DNA from: Zobellia uliginosa
GTDB lineage: Bacteria; Bacteroidota; Bacteroidia; Flavobacteriales; Flavobacteriaceae
Direction: 5' to 3'
DNA length: 64,000 nt
Assembly: GCF_900156625.1 (NCBI RefSeq)
Contig: NZ_FTOB01000002.1
Span: 242,275 to 306,274, forward strand
Shown: positions 55,193 through 63,695 of the stretch, piece after piece
Position numbering within the stretch: the stretch's first letter is position 1
How the letters are laid out: each line of letters begins with the position of its first letter
Made by a program: the position numbers and the translations under genes
The notes under the pieces: model-generated
Told to the model about the DNA's origin: nothing
Database searches by the model: none
Seen by the model: the letters and a program-made list of their open reading frames with translations, nothing else

Positions 55193-55825
55193 AAATAGCG
55201 AATAAGGTGTATGTCTTTAATAGGATGCATAGTAGTGCCTTGCTTCAGGCTCCATCTAGAGATGATCGAAATCAACTTGTTGAACTGTGTAGCACCTAAA
55301 GCATATCTCATTTTAAAAAAAATAAAGGGGGATTTTACGCTGCAAAATAGGGCCTTTGGGCTATTTGGGGGGAGGGGATTGCGATAAATGTTGACTCAAT
55401 ACGTTTTCGGGTCAATATGTCGTCTTTATATGATTCCTTCGCCCGGTTGGGCTAAGATGCCGTAAGATGGTGGGACCTAGAATCCCCAAAAAATAATATC
55501 ATATTCGCAGCCGATATTTCGTGTTCGGCCACGATTGATTTTTGTGTGCGCACACAATTATTGTGAAATCCCTAGGTTTTTTCAAAATAGAAAATTACAT
55601 TCGTAGATTCATGATCCTTTTGTGTCTTTGATTTTAATGAGGGAAGATACTCTGTAATCCGCAGGAATCTTACGACCTCATAAGGGATGATCGTACGAAA
55701 ATTAGCCTGTAGGGTATTAGGATAACGATATAAAAGGGGGAGGGGACAGGCCCTAGGTTGAAAGAAAGCAAGGCCTTTATCGAAAACGTAAAATTATACA
55801 TTCAAACCATTTAGAAATTATAGAA
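55193..55825. other. Intergenic region carrying the LacI-type operator
   Basis: This 633-base gap lies between the response regulator and the DUF1080 gene. It holds a perfect palindrome at 55542-55557 and a -7-like box TACATTCG at 55596-55603 (one mismatch from TAnnTTTG). No convincing open frame or RNA gene was seen. Confidence 0.4.
55542..55557. promoter_or_regulatory. LacI-type operator upstream of the DUF1080-Gfo/Idh genes
   Basis: TTGTGTGCGCACACAA is a perfect 16-bp palindrome with a central CG, as in LacI-family sites. A close copy is found upstream of the LacI-family gene at 59982-59997. It lies about 270 bases before the first gene of the pair, 38 bases upstream of a -7-like box. Confidence 0.7.
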
Positions 55826-57229
55826 ATGAAGTACTTAAACGTTAGCAAGTTAAAATCCATCCGTTATGGCGGGGTCTTTTTATTTATGGCATCCGGTCTA
55901 TTATTGAGCTGTGAACCTGAAAAGGAAGCCATACCATATACCGATCTTTTTGATGGAGAAACCTTAACGGGATGGACGCAAAAAGGGGGAGAAGCCATTT
56001 ATGAGGTTAGGGACAATGCCATTGTCGGGACTACGGTTAAAAATACTCCGAACTCTTTTATGACCACAGATAAAATGTACGATGATTTCATTTTGGAATT
56101 GGATTTTAAGGTAGACCCTTCTATGAATTCGGGCATTCAGATTCGAAGCAATAGTTTTCCGTATTATATGAACGGAAGGATACATGGCTACCAAGTTGAG
56201 ATCGACCCATCGGATCGGGCATGGAGTGCCGGTATTTACGACGAGGCGCGAAGGGGGTGGTTACATCCGCTGGCCGACGATAACGTAAAGGCAAAACAAG
56301 CCTTTAAACAAAACGATTGGAACCATTATCGTATCGAAGCTATCGGCGATACCCTAAAGACTTGGATTAACGGCGTGCCAGCGGCACATCTTATCGATAG
56401 CCAGACCGATAGTGGGTTTATCGGCCTACAGGTGCATTCGATACATAAAGACCAAAAAGCGGGAACCGAGATCGCGTGGAAGAACATCAAGATCCTTACC
56501 GAAGATCTACAGAAATATTCAATGAAGAGTCCTCTTCCCGCCGTTAATATGGCCAACAAATTGACAAAGAACGAAAAGGATCAAGGTTGGGAATTGCTCT
56601 GGGATGGAAAAACAACCAATGGTTGGAGAGGGGCTAGATTGGAAACTTTCCCTACAAAAGGCTGGGAAATCAAAGATGGCATCTTAACGGTATTGTCTTC
56701 AGGAGGGGAAGAGTCCGCTGCAGGGGGTGATATTGTTACTACCAAAAATTACGGTGATTTTGAGATTATGGTCGATTTTAAATTGACCGAGGGCGCTAAT
56801 AGCGGTATAAAATACTATGTGGATACCAACATCAACAAGGGAAAAGGTTCTTCCATTGGTTTGGAATATCAAATCTTGGACGATGACAAACATCCTGATG
56901 CCAAAAAAGGAAACCACGAAGGAAGCCGTACCGTTTCTTCGCTTTATGACCTAATCAAAGCGGATCCCAAAAAACCGATCAAACCTATTGGTGAGTGGAA
57001 TACTGCCCGTATCGTTTCTAAAGACAACCATGTGGAGCACTACTTGAACGGGGCGAAGGTATTGGAGTATGAAAGAAAGAGTGAAGCCTATAGAAAATTA
57101 GTATCTGAAAGCAAATACGTAAAATGGCCGAATTTCGGGGAACTCGATAGCGGTCAGATCTTATTGCAAGACCATGGCGACAGGGTTAGCTTCAAGAACA
57201 TCAAAATAAAAACGCCTAAAAACCAATAG
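55826..57229 (+). CDS. Tandem DUF1080 (3-keto-disaccharide hydrolase-type) lipoprotein
   Basis: This 467-residue lipoprotein (lipobox LLLSC) carries two DUF1080 domains. The first (about 35-230) starts LFDGETLTGWTQKGGEA, includes DFKVDPSMNSGIQIRSNS and ends WKNIKIL. The second (about 250-465) starts LLWDGKTTNGWRGAR and has DFKLTEGANSGIKYYVD and ends FKNIKIKTP. The fold is a jelly roll, and some members hydrolyse 3-keto-glycosides. It lies two bases before a Gfo/Idh/MocA oxidoreductase that could make the 3-keto substrate. Confidence 0.88.
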   Translation: MKYLNVSKLKSIRYGGVFLFMASGLLLSCEPEKEAIPYTDLFDGETLTGWTQKGGEAIYEVRDNAIVGTTVKNTPNSFMTTDKMYDDFILELDFKVDPSMNSGIQIRSNSFPYYMNGRIHGYQVEIDPSDRAWSAGIYDEARRGWLHPLADDNVKAKQAFKQNDWNHYRIEAIGDTLKTWINGVPAAHLIDSQTDSGFIGLQVHSIHKDQKAGTEIAWKNIKILTEDLQKYSMKSPLPAVNMANKLTKNEKDQGWELLWDGKTTNGWRGARLETFPTKGWEIKDGILTVLSSGGEESAAGGDIVTTKNYGDFEIMVDFKLTEGANSGIKYYVDTNINKGKGSSIGLEYQILDDDKHPDAKKGNHEGSRTVSSLYDLIKADPKKPIKPIGEWNTARIVSKDNHVEHYLNGAKVLEYERKSEAYRKLVSESKYVKWPNFGELDSGQILLQDHGDRVSFKNIKIKTPKNQ

Positions 57230-57231
57230 TA

Positions 57232-58560
57232 ATGACCAGTAGACGAAACTTTATAAAGAAAACGGCAACCGGTTCAGTGGCATTGACCTTTGGCGGACTA
57301 GTATTGCCTTCTATGGCCAATGCGAACATCCTCGGAGCCAATGAGCATATCAACTGTGCCATTATTGGGGTTCGAAGCAGGGCCAAGGCCCATGTGATGG
57401 CCATTCACCAGCAGAAGAACGCTAAAATTGTATACAGCTGCGACGTTGACGATACCATATTGGAAGAACACAATAAATGGTGCCAGAAAAATATTGGATA
57501 TATTCCTAAAATAGAAAAGGACTTTAGGAAGGTCTTGGAAGATAAAGATGTAGATGCCGTGTTCATCGCTACGCCCGAGCATTGGCACGCACCAATGGCC
57601 ATTATGGCCTTACAGGCGGGTAAGCATGTTTATGTAGAAAAACCTTGTAGCCACAATCCTTACGAAAACGATTTATTGGTAAAGGCCCATAAAAAGTACG
57701 GTAAAAAGGTACAAATGGGAAATCAACAGCGATCGGCCCGTACCTCGATCATGGGGATAGAGGATATTAGGAATGGTGTAATCGGTGAGGTGTATAAAGG
57801 AGAGGCCTATTACAGTAATAACCGCGGTTCAATTGGTAAGGGCAAGGTCATAGACGTTCCCGATACCTTGGATTGGGAAATGTGGCAAGGGCCCGCCCCT
57901 AGGGAAAAATACAGGGACAACGTACACCCTTATAACTGGCATTGGTTCAAAACCTGGGGAACGGGTGAAGTACATAACAATGGCACCCATGAAATCGACA
58001 TATGCCGTTGGGCCTTGGGTGTAGACCTTCCGGAAAGCGTTACTTCTTTTGGCGGAAAATACGCTTATGACGATGATTGGCAGTTTGTTGACAACCAGCA
58101 GGTAACCTATAAATATCCCGATAACAAGTTTATTACTTGGACCGGACATAGTCGCGGGAAGATAATGCCCAAACAACCAGGCCGTGGCGCCACCATTTAC
58201 GGAAGCAAAGGCATCATTCGACTCGACCGTAATTTCTATAAGTTGTACGACCTTGACGGTAATCTGCTTAAGGAGGAAAAAGAAGGGGCGGCCAGTGCCA
58301 CGACCAATACCATGGGGCAGGGGCAATTAGATGTAAATCATGTTGGTAACTTTTTTGAGGCCATTAGAACCGATAAGTCCTTACATTCCGATATAAGTGA
58401 TGCCAGTATCTCTACAATGCTTTGTCATTTAGGCAATATGGCCCAAGATGCAGGGGAAACCTTGAAAATTGACCAGGCCACTGGAAAAATATTGAACAAT
58501 GAAAAAGCTATGGCCCATTGGAAGCGTGAATACGCAGAGGGTTGGGAGCCGAAGTTATAA
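57232..58560 (+). CDS. Tat-exported Gfo/Idh/MocA oxidoreductase
   Basis: This 442-residue protein has a twin-arginine signal (SRRNFIKKTATG) and an NAD-binding domain with INCAIIGVRSRAKAHV. The active-site lysine is in VYVEKPCSHNPYEN, followed by the Gfo/Idh C-terminal sheet domain and the HNNGTHEIDICRWALGV histidine segment. Exported members tightly hold their cofactor and oxidise or epimerise sugars in the periplasm. With the DUF1080 partner it may start a 3-keto-glycoside pathway. The exact substrate is unknown. Confidence 0.9.
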   Translation: MTSRRNFIKKTATGSVALTFGGLVLPSMANANILGANEHINCAIIGVRSRAKAHVMAIHQQKNAKIVYSCDVDDTILEEHNKWCQKNIGYIPKIEKDFRKVLEDKDVDAVFIATPEHWHAPMAIMALQAGKHVYVEKPCSHNPYENDLLVKAHKKYGKKVQMGNQQRSARTSIMGIEDIRNGVIGEVYKGEAYYSNNRGSIGKGKVIDVPDTLDWEMWQGPAPREKYRDNVHPYNWHWFKTWGTGEVHNNGTHEIDICRWALGVDLPESVTSFGGKYAYDDDWQFVDNQQVTYKYPDNKFITWTGHSRGKIMPKQPGRGATIYGSKGIIRLDRNFYKLYDLDGNLLKEEKEGAASATTNTMGQGQLDVNHVGNFFEAIRTDKSLHSDISDASISTMLCHLGNMAQDAGETLKIDQATGKILNNEKAMAHWKREYAEGWEPKL

Positions 58561-58620
58561 TATGTGGAAACCTAGAGGTTTCCTCAACAGTTGATTTTAA
58601 ATTTTGTGTTAGTTTTTAAG

Positions 58621-58651
58621 GTCCGTATGATTCGTTCATACGGACTTTTTT
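58621..58651 (+). terminator. Intrinsic terminator after the Gfo/Idh/MocA gene
   Basis: GTCCGTATG (58621-58629) and CATACGGAC (58637-58645) form a perfect 9-bp stem with a 7-base loop, followed by six T residues. A second inverted repeat, GGAAACC/GGTTTCC (58566-58583), just after the stop codon has no T tract. Confidence 0.87.
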
Positions 58652-58793
58652 ATTGGAATGCTGTCAAAGAAGTAGCGGATATGGCAATGGGTCACTCCAT
58701 AGGGGCTAGGGCCAATAGGGCGCGTGAAAGGATGCCCTTGGCTACAGCCGAATTTTGGTCTTTCTCCGTGAATAAAAGAAATCGGTCTACCTG

Positions 58794-59861
58794 CTAAACG
58801 CTATATTCAATGGCCGATGCAACATTGAAGGAGTCTACATTTTCCTTGGTGACAATGTTCATGGGGGAACGATATTCCGGCTTCGGGGTTTTGTTCAGGA
58901 GCAAGTATTCAAATAGTATTTTTACGCCCATATACCCCTGTTCAAAGGGATGCTGGTCAATAGCGAAATCTATGGTACCCTTTCTGATATAGTCAAGGTT
59001 TTTCTGGTGTACGTCAAAACCAACGGTACGTATGTTCTGTAAATTTTCGCTTTGTAAAAAATCCGCTACCGTAAACAGGGCACTCGAAGGAACAAATATG
59101 CCCGTGATAGGGCGGGGTTTTGAGAATTCTTCGGTCAAGGCCTTGTAAACCTCTTTAGGGGCAAAGCTCTCTACAAATATTTTATGTATCGGTTTCTCGC
59201 TTATGTTCGTTTCAAAAAAGTTCATAAAACCTTTGATGCGCGTTTCGATCGCCAAGTGACTATCGACATTTTTCTTAGACGTTAGTATGGCTATGGACTC
59301 TTTAGGGGTGGTAATGATATTCATCATCTTCCCACATAGATAACCACTCTTAAAGGAATCTTGACCGATATACGATAGCTTATCGGCGGTTTCCAAATCA
59401 ATATTTATCAAAACAAAGGGAATGTCATTGGCCTTTAACTTTTCTACAAATGCTAGGGAGGTATTGTAGAAAAAAGGGGCAAAGACAACACCGTTCGGCT
59501 TGAGTTTGAGTATTTGTTCAAGGGCTCTTTCGTACGATTTTAGGTCGTACTGGTCAAAATAGTACCTATGGGTGATAACTCCGTATTTCTGGATTTCCTT
59601 GGCGGCGGATTTCAGACCTTTGTTCGGCCCGCTCCAAAATTGGTTTTTAGAGGCCGGGGTCGGAATTAAAGTAGCAATATTATATTTTTTTTTGAAGGCC
59701 AAGGTACTGGCAAGGATGTTTCTTTCAAAATCGTACTTGTCAAGTAGTTTCTGTATGCGTTCCTTGGTTTTTGGCGATACCCCAGGGCGATTATGAATAA
59801 CCCTATCCACTGTTCCTGTAGAGACTTTGGCCTCTTTGGCAATATCTTTTATCGTTTTCAA
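58794..59861 (-). CDS. LacI-family transcriptional regulator
   Basis: This 355-residue regulator starts with a LacI helix-turn-helix (TIKDIAKEAKVSTGTVDRVIHNRPGVS, about 3-30) and a linker, then a periplasmic-binding-protein-like sugar sensor (about 60-340) with IATLIPTPASKNQFW. The STGTVDRV recognition segment differs from the usual STVSR type. It faces the DUF1080-Gfo/Idh pair. Near-identical dyads upstream of both units suggest that it represses them and itself, with a sugar as inducer. Confidence 0.92.
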   Translation of the reverse strand: MKTIKDIAKEAKVSTGTVDRVIHNRPGVSPKTKERIQKLLDKYDFERNILASTLAFKKKYNIATLIPTPASKNQFWSGPNKGLKSAAKEIQKYGVITHRYYFDQYDLKSYERALEQILKLKPNGVVFAPFFYNTSLAFVEKLKANDIPFVLINIDLETADKLSYIGQDSFKSGYLCGKMMNIITTPKESIAILTSKKNVDSHLAIETRIKGFMNFFETNISEKPIHKIFVESFAPKEVYKALTEEFSKPRPITGIFVPSSALFTVADFLQSENLQNIRTVGFDVHQKNLDYIRKGTIDFAIDQHPFEQGYMGVKILFEYLLLNKTPKPEYRSPMNIVTKENVDSFNVASAIEYSV

Positions 59862-59936
59862 TAGAATAAATTAAAAGGTCTGGTAGTTGAGTTCAATCCA
59901 CTGGTTTAGCCAATTGTTCTTGAATGGATTGAGTTT

Positions 59937-59944
59937 CAAATGTA
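59937..59944 (-). promoter_or_regulatory. -7 box of the LacI-family gene
   Basis: Reading leftward, TACATTTG (59944-59937) matches TAnnTTTG exactly and lies 75 bases before the start codon. No clear -33 element is visible. The operator at 59982-59997 is 37 bases upstream. Confidence 0.5.
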
Positions 59945-59981
59945 CGTATAAATCTAGTTTTATAAAACTGCTACGGGGCTT

Positions 59982-59997
59982 TTGTGTTCGCACACGA
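59982..59997. promoter_or_regulatory. LacI-type operator upstream of the LacI-family gene
   Basis: TTGTGTTCGCACACGA matches the palindrome at 55542-55557 at 14 of 16 positions, with the same central CG. It lies about 120 bases before the regulator's start codon, consistent with autoregulation. Confidence 0.68.
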
Positions 59998-60091
59998 AAT
60001 TTGGTGGCCGTTGTAGCTGCGAGAGTATCGGACATTGAAAATTATACATAGCTTATTGGGATGGGGGAAGGCCATTAGGGTAAACGACCTT

Positions 60092-60415
60092 TTATGAGTC
60101 GCACAATTGCTTGTTGGCCTCTTGTAAATTTTGGATGTCTTTCGAAAGAAACACGATCCTTTCCCGTACTTTCTTTCTATTTCGGGTGAGCATAGGGGGC
60201 AGCTGGTTCAGTCGGGCTTTTAAGTTTATGAGTTTGATATTAAACTCACGAACATCCTCGAATTTACTCGATGGGTATTTGGGAAAGTTCCCTTCAAAGG
60301 TTTTCTGAAGTTCGAAAGTCCGCCTTTTTAACTGGTTTAATCGGGCTTTCAGCGCATTGGTGTCGGCTAGTATTTTTATGACATTTCGTTTTTTTGCTAT
60401 ACGCGGCGCTTTCAT
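60092..60415 (-). CDS. Small basic coiled-coil protein, unknown function
   Basis: This 107-residue protein is rich in lysine, arginine and leucine and is almost entirely helical by its pattern. An eight-residue unit LKARLNQL occurs twice (near residues 22 and 65), which suggests an internal duplication of a helical hairpin. No signal peptide or known domain is seen. It has no close partner gene and could be a nucleic-acid-associated or structural protein. Confidence 0.6.
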   Translation of the reverse strand: MKAPRIAKKRNVIKILADTNALKARLNQLKRRTFELQKTFEGNFPKYPSSKFEDVREFNIKLINLKARLNQLPPMLTRNRKKVRERIVFLSKDIQNLQEANKQLCDS

Positions 60416-60654
60416 ATCTAATTTTTTATAAAAGTAATACGGTCTATTTTTTAGGGGGAATGCTATAACTGAAAATCTTATCTCGAAGCATCAGGTCGGA
60501 ATAAGGCTGGTGGCCGAGGTGATAAACTTTTGAATACTTTCGTTACCAAGGCATATTTTAGTGATAAGAATACCTTTCTTTCTGTTTTTCACACTCAACA
60601 TGGGCCATGGGGTAGTTGTAACCAAAGTCTTTATCAAGACAGCTTCCCAATGGG

Positions 60655-60686
60655 AAGACCCCGGAAAATCTAATTTCAGGGGTCTT
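60655..60686 (-). terminator. Inverted repeat downstream of the 60708 gene, possible terminator
   Basis: AAGACCCCGGAAA (60655-60667) and TTTCAGGGGTCTT (60674-60686) pair over 13 bp with one mismatch and a 6-base loop. No T tract follows leftward, but a second short palindrome (CTTCCCA-A-TGGGAAG) overlaps the left arm. It could be a terminator or an mRNA-stabilising stem. Confidence 0.5.
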
Positions 60687-60707
60687 GACCATATATTTTA
60701 AATCGCA

Positions 60708-61052
60708 TTATTGCGCATCAGGGGGCAATATATCTTTGTCTTTGATATTCTGTTCCGGAATGGTCTCTAAAAACGCATAGAGGTCGGCATCTGCGCTGGG
60801 GCCATAACCGGCCAATAAGGTCCCTTTTCCACCATCGCTAGTTTCCAAGACATATAGTAAAGACATATCTGAGGGGTTGCTCATTCCTTCATAGCGATGC
60901 TCCTTTACAATAGTAATGTCCTTTGCGGCATAGGTCTTATCAGATTTGGTACTCCTTAGTTTTTCGTTAATAAAGCGATACGCGTCGGTATACCCTAACT
61001 TTTCGTAGCGTTTTATGTAATCGGTCTCGTGTTTTGCATATTCTGTACTCAT
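60708..61052 (-). CDS. Small conserved protein, often labelled phosphoribosylpyrophosphate synthetase
   Basis: This 114-residue protein matches a small family common in Bacteroidota, recognised by HRYEGMSNPSDMSLLYVLE and KGTLLAGYGPSAD. Databases often name members phosphoribosylpyrophosphate synthetase, but the protein is far too short and lacks PRPP-synthetase motifs, so that name should not be trusted. It lies 25 bases downstream of the catalase gene and is probably co-transcribed with it, which suggests an oxidative-stress link. Function unknown. Confidence 0.68.
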   Translation of the reverse strand: MSTEYAKHETDYIKRYEKLGYTDAYRFINEKLRSTKSDKTYAAKDITIVKEHRYEGMSNPSDMSLLYVLETSDGGKGTLLAGYGPSADADLYAFLETIPEQNIKDKDILPPDAQ

Positions 61053-61077
61053 AATATTTTTCTTTTAGACGTTCAAC

Positions 61078-63219
61078 TTAAGCGGGTATGTTTTCCGCTT
61101 TTTCCCTTCTTTTCCAATTTCGGTGTTGGGCTATCGCTTTTATAAAGCCTATCGGATTTTCATTGACAAAAATGGCCTCGTCTTCACGTATATCGATTAT
61201 GGCCGTGTGTTTTAGAAAATCTTCGGCTTCACCACTTACCGAAATGGCTTTACAGTGCTTGTAACTTTCGTTTACGAATTTGGTGAATTTGGCCTGTGCC
61301 CTTAAGGCTTCAATAGATGGTTTTCCTCCGGGGATATAAAGGGCATCGAATAGTACACTTTCCGTAGTCATGATTGCGGCATCAACCTGATGTTCCATAC
61401 CTTCATCGCATGTAACCGTACCCCCATGTGGAGCGATCAACTTTACCACGGCCCCTTCTTTTTCAAGGGCATCCTTCGCAATTTTGAATTCGCTCATGCG
61501 AAAGCCATTACCTACGAGAACCGCGATTTGCCTTGTTGCTATTGAGTCGAAGGTGGTATGGGCCTGACTCAGTTTAGGCGACTCATCTAGGTAGATTTTC
61601 TTCTCCGTGGGTTGCTGGGCCTCGACATCGGCATCTGCACCTATGGCTTGATTGATCGGTTTCTCAATAGAAGAAGGGACTTCCATACCTAAGTTCTTAG
61701 CTACTTTTTCCGCCAGGCTCGAATCGATTTGGTCGATTAGGTATAGCATTCGCTCTTTGATATGCTCGATCTCACATTTACCCAGTTCAAAGGAGTATGC
61801 ACTTATTACATGTTCCTTTTCCCAATCGCTAAGGCTTCTGTAGAATAAAGCAGGTTGAGAGAAATGGTCGTTGAAACTTTCGCTGCGCGTTCTTATTTTT
61901 TTAGCGTCAATACGCTCTTGGTAAGAATCAAAACCACCTTCTGCAACTGTGGAGAGGTAGGGGCATCCGCCACCTATGGAATTTGGAAAATAGGCCGTAC
62001 GCCCTTTTGGGATTTCGGTCTGCATATGCCCGTCGCGCTGATTGTTTCGAACTTCGGCAATGGGTTTGTTAATGGGGATTTGATGAAAATTGTGCGTTCC
62101 TAATCGAGAGAGCTGTGTATCTCGGTAGGAAAATAATCTACCTTGTAACAGGGGATCGTTCGTAAAATCTATACCGGGCACTATGTTGCCCGGCAAGAAG
62201 GCGACCTGTTCCGTTTCCGCAAAGAAATTTTCAGGGTTGCGGTTCAGTACCATTTTCCCGATTATGGTAACAGCTACCATTTCTTCGGGAATAAGTTTGG
62301 TAGGGTCCAAAAGGTCAAAATCGAACTTATGTTCATCTTCTTCGGCAACTATTTGTAGTCCTAATTCCCATTCGGGATAGTGTCCTGCCTCAATGGCTTC
62401 CCATAGATCCCTTCTGTGAAAATCGGAATCTGCCCCACTGATTTTTACAGCTTCGTCCCAAGTTACCGAGTGTACCCCAAGTTTTGGTTTCCAGTGAAAT
62501 TTAACAAAATGCGCTTTTCCTTCCGCATTGATCAATCTGAAGGTATGTATACCGAAGCCTTCCATCATACGTAAACTACGCGGAATGGCGCGGTCGCTCA
62601 TTACCCATATTTGGTTGTGTAAGGTTTCTGGTGTAAGCGAAACAAAATCATAGAAGGTGTCGTGTGCCGATGCCGCTTGTGGGATTTCGTTATTGGGTTC
62701 GGGTTTGACCGAATGAATGAGGTCGGGGAACTTCATGGCGTCTTGAATAAAGAAAATGGGCATATTGTTGCCGACCAAATCCCAAGTGCCTTCCTCTGTA
62801 TAAAATTTTACGGCAAAGCCGCGTACATCCCTCGCCAAATCTGTAGAGCCTTTTGAGCCTGCAACGGTAGAAAAACGTGCAAAAACCGGCGTTTTTCGGG
62901 AAGTATCGGTAAAAATACCTGCCTTTGAGTATGCTTCGATACTATCGTATAATTCAAAATAGCCGTGGGCCCCACTCCCCCGAGCATGAACAATTCGTTC
63001 GGGAATGCGCTCGTGGTCGAAATTGTGGATCTTTTCCCGAAGAAGAAAATCTTCTAAAAGGGTAGCTCCCCTTGGGCCCGATTTCAATGAATTATTGGTG
63101 TCGTTTATTTTTAAACCTTGTTTTGTGGTCAAAGGTTGATTTGAATAATCGACCCTGTGCTTTTTAAGTTGCTCGTCTTTACGGGTCGATACTGTTTTGT
63201 GTGTGTCCTCAGATTTCAT
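61078..63219 (-). CDS. katE: Large-subunit haem catalase (HPII/KatE type)
   Basis: This protein has 713 residues from the ATG at 63219; an upstream in-frame start would give an unneeded leader. The catalase core contains the active-site His segment IVHARGSGAHGYFE, the Asn segment in DLVGNNMPIFF and the haem-ligand Tyr segment RLFSYRDTQLSRLG. The C-terminal 150 residues form a flavodoxin/GATase1-like domain typical of HPII (QIAVLVGNGFRMSEF ... ALYIPGGKPS). It breaks down hydrogen peroxide in the cytoplasm. Confidence 0.95.
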   Translation of the reverse strand: MKSEDTHKTVSTRKDEQLKKHRVDYSNQPLTTKQGLKINDTNNSLKSGPRGATLLEDFLLREKIHNFDHERIPERIVHARGSGAHGYFELYDSIEAYSKAGIFTDTSRKTPVFARFSTVAGSKGSTDLARDVRGFAVKFYTEEGTWDLVGNNMPIFFIQDAMKFPDLIHSVKPEPNNEIPQAASAHDTFYDFVSLTPETLHNQIWVMSDRAIPRSLRMMEGFGIHTFRLINAEGKAHFVKFHWKPKLGVHSVTWDEAVKISGADSDFHRRDLWEAIEAGHYPEWELGLQIVAEEDEHKFDFDLLDPTKLIPEEMVAVTIIGKMVLNRNPENFFAETEQVAFLPGNIVPGIDFTNDPLLQGRLFSYRDTQLSRLGTHNFHQIPINKPIAEVRNNQRDGHMQTEIPKGRTAYFPNSIGGGCPYLSTVAEGGFDSYQERIDAKKIRTRSESFNDHFSQPALFYRSLSDWEKEHVISAYSFELGKCEIEHIKERMLYLIDQIDSSLAEKVAKNLGMEVPSSIEKPINQAIGADADVEAQQPTEKKIYLDESPKLSQAHTTFDSIATRQIAVLVGNGFRMSEFKIAKDALEKEGAVVKLIAPHGGTVTCDEGMEHQVDAAIMTTESVLFDALYIPGGKPSIEALRAQAKFTKFVNESYKHCKAISVSGEAEDFLKHTAIIDIREDEAIFVNENPIGFIKAIAQHRNWKRREKAENIPA

Positions 63220-63299
63220 ATAAGTCCATTTTTGTAGTGGTGTTATAGGGGAATGCTTAGATGTTGCGCCAAAGGCCTGCATCGGTCTTGTGATAGCAT

Positions 63300-63695
63300 T
63301 TAAAAATGCTTTAGCGTAAATAGGTTTGCCTCTAACTTTACGGCCTGCTCAATAAACAGGGCGATAAGTTCTTCGGAAAGGTTCGAATGCATCATATATT
63401 GACAAATTTCGAAGGCTGTTTGGTCAAGCTGTGCTATGTTCAAATGATAGAAGGGCCTAGTGTTGAGGTAGTCCGTCCCATATAAATTCTTGTGCCAAGC
63501 AAGTAGGCCACCTATATCGATAGGTTGCTTCTTTCTTATGACCATTTGCCATATATCCATTATAAAATCGGAACGATCAAGTGCACATTGCTCCATAAAG
63601 GTGCGGATAAGTGGATTTTTCGAGCCGAGGGCCCTGTCGGTATACCGTATCTCACCAATAGCATAAACTTGCAAAAGACATTCAAGACCTTCCAT
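63300..63695 (-). CDS. Helical protein of unknown function upstream of catalase
   Basis: This 131-residue cytoplasmic protein is almost all helical by its pattern and carries no signal peptide. It is 80 bases upstream of katE on the same strand, so they may share a transcript. A short hairpin (AGCATTT/AAATGCT, 63295-63310) overlaps its stop codon and could limit read-through. I do not recognise the family. Confidence 0.6.
   Translation of the reverse strand: MEGLECLLQVYAIGEIRYTDRALGSKNPLIRTFMEQCALDRSDFIMDIWQMVIRKKQPIDIGGLLAWHKNLYGTDYLNTRPFYHLNIAQLDQTAFEICQYMMHSNLSEELIALFIEQAVKLEANLFTLKHF

Noticed and set aside
58591-58797. 68-codon open frame after the Gfo/Idh/MocA gene
   Set aside because: It spans the terminator hairpin and has no recognisable domain.
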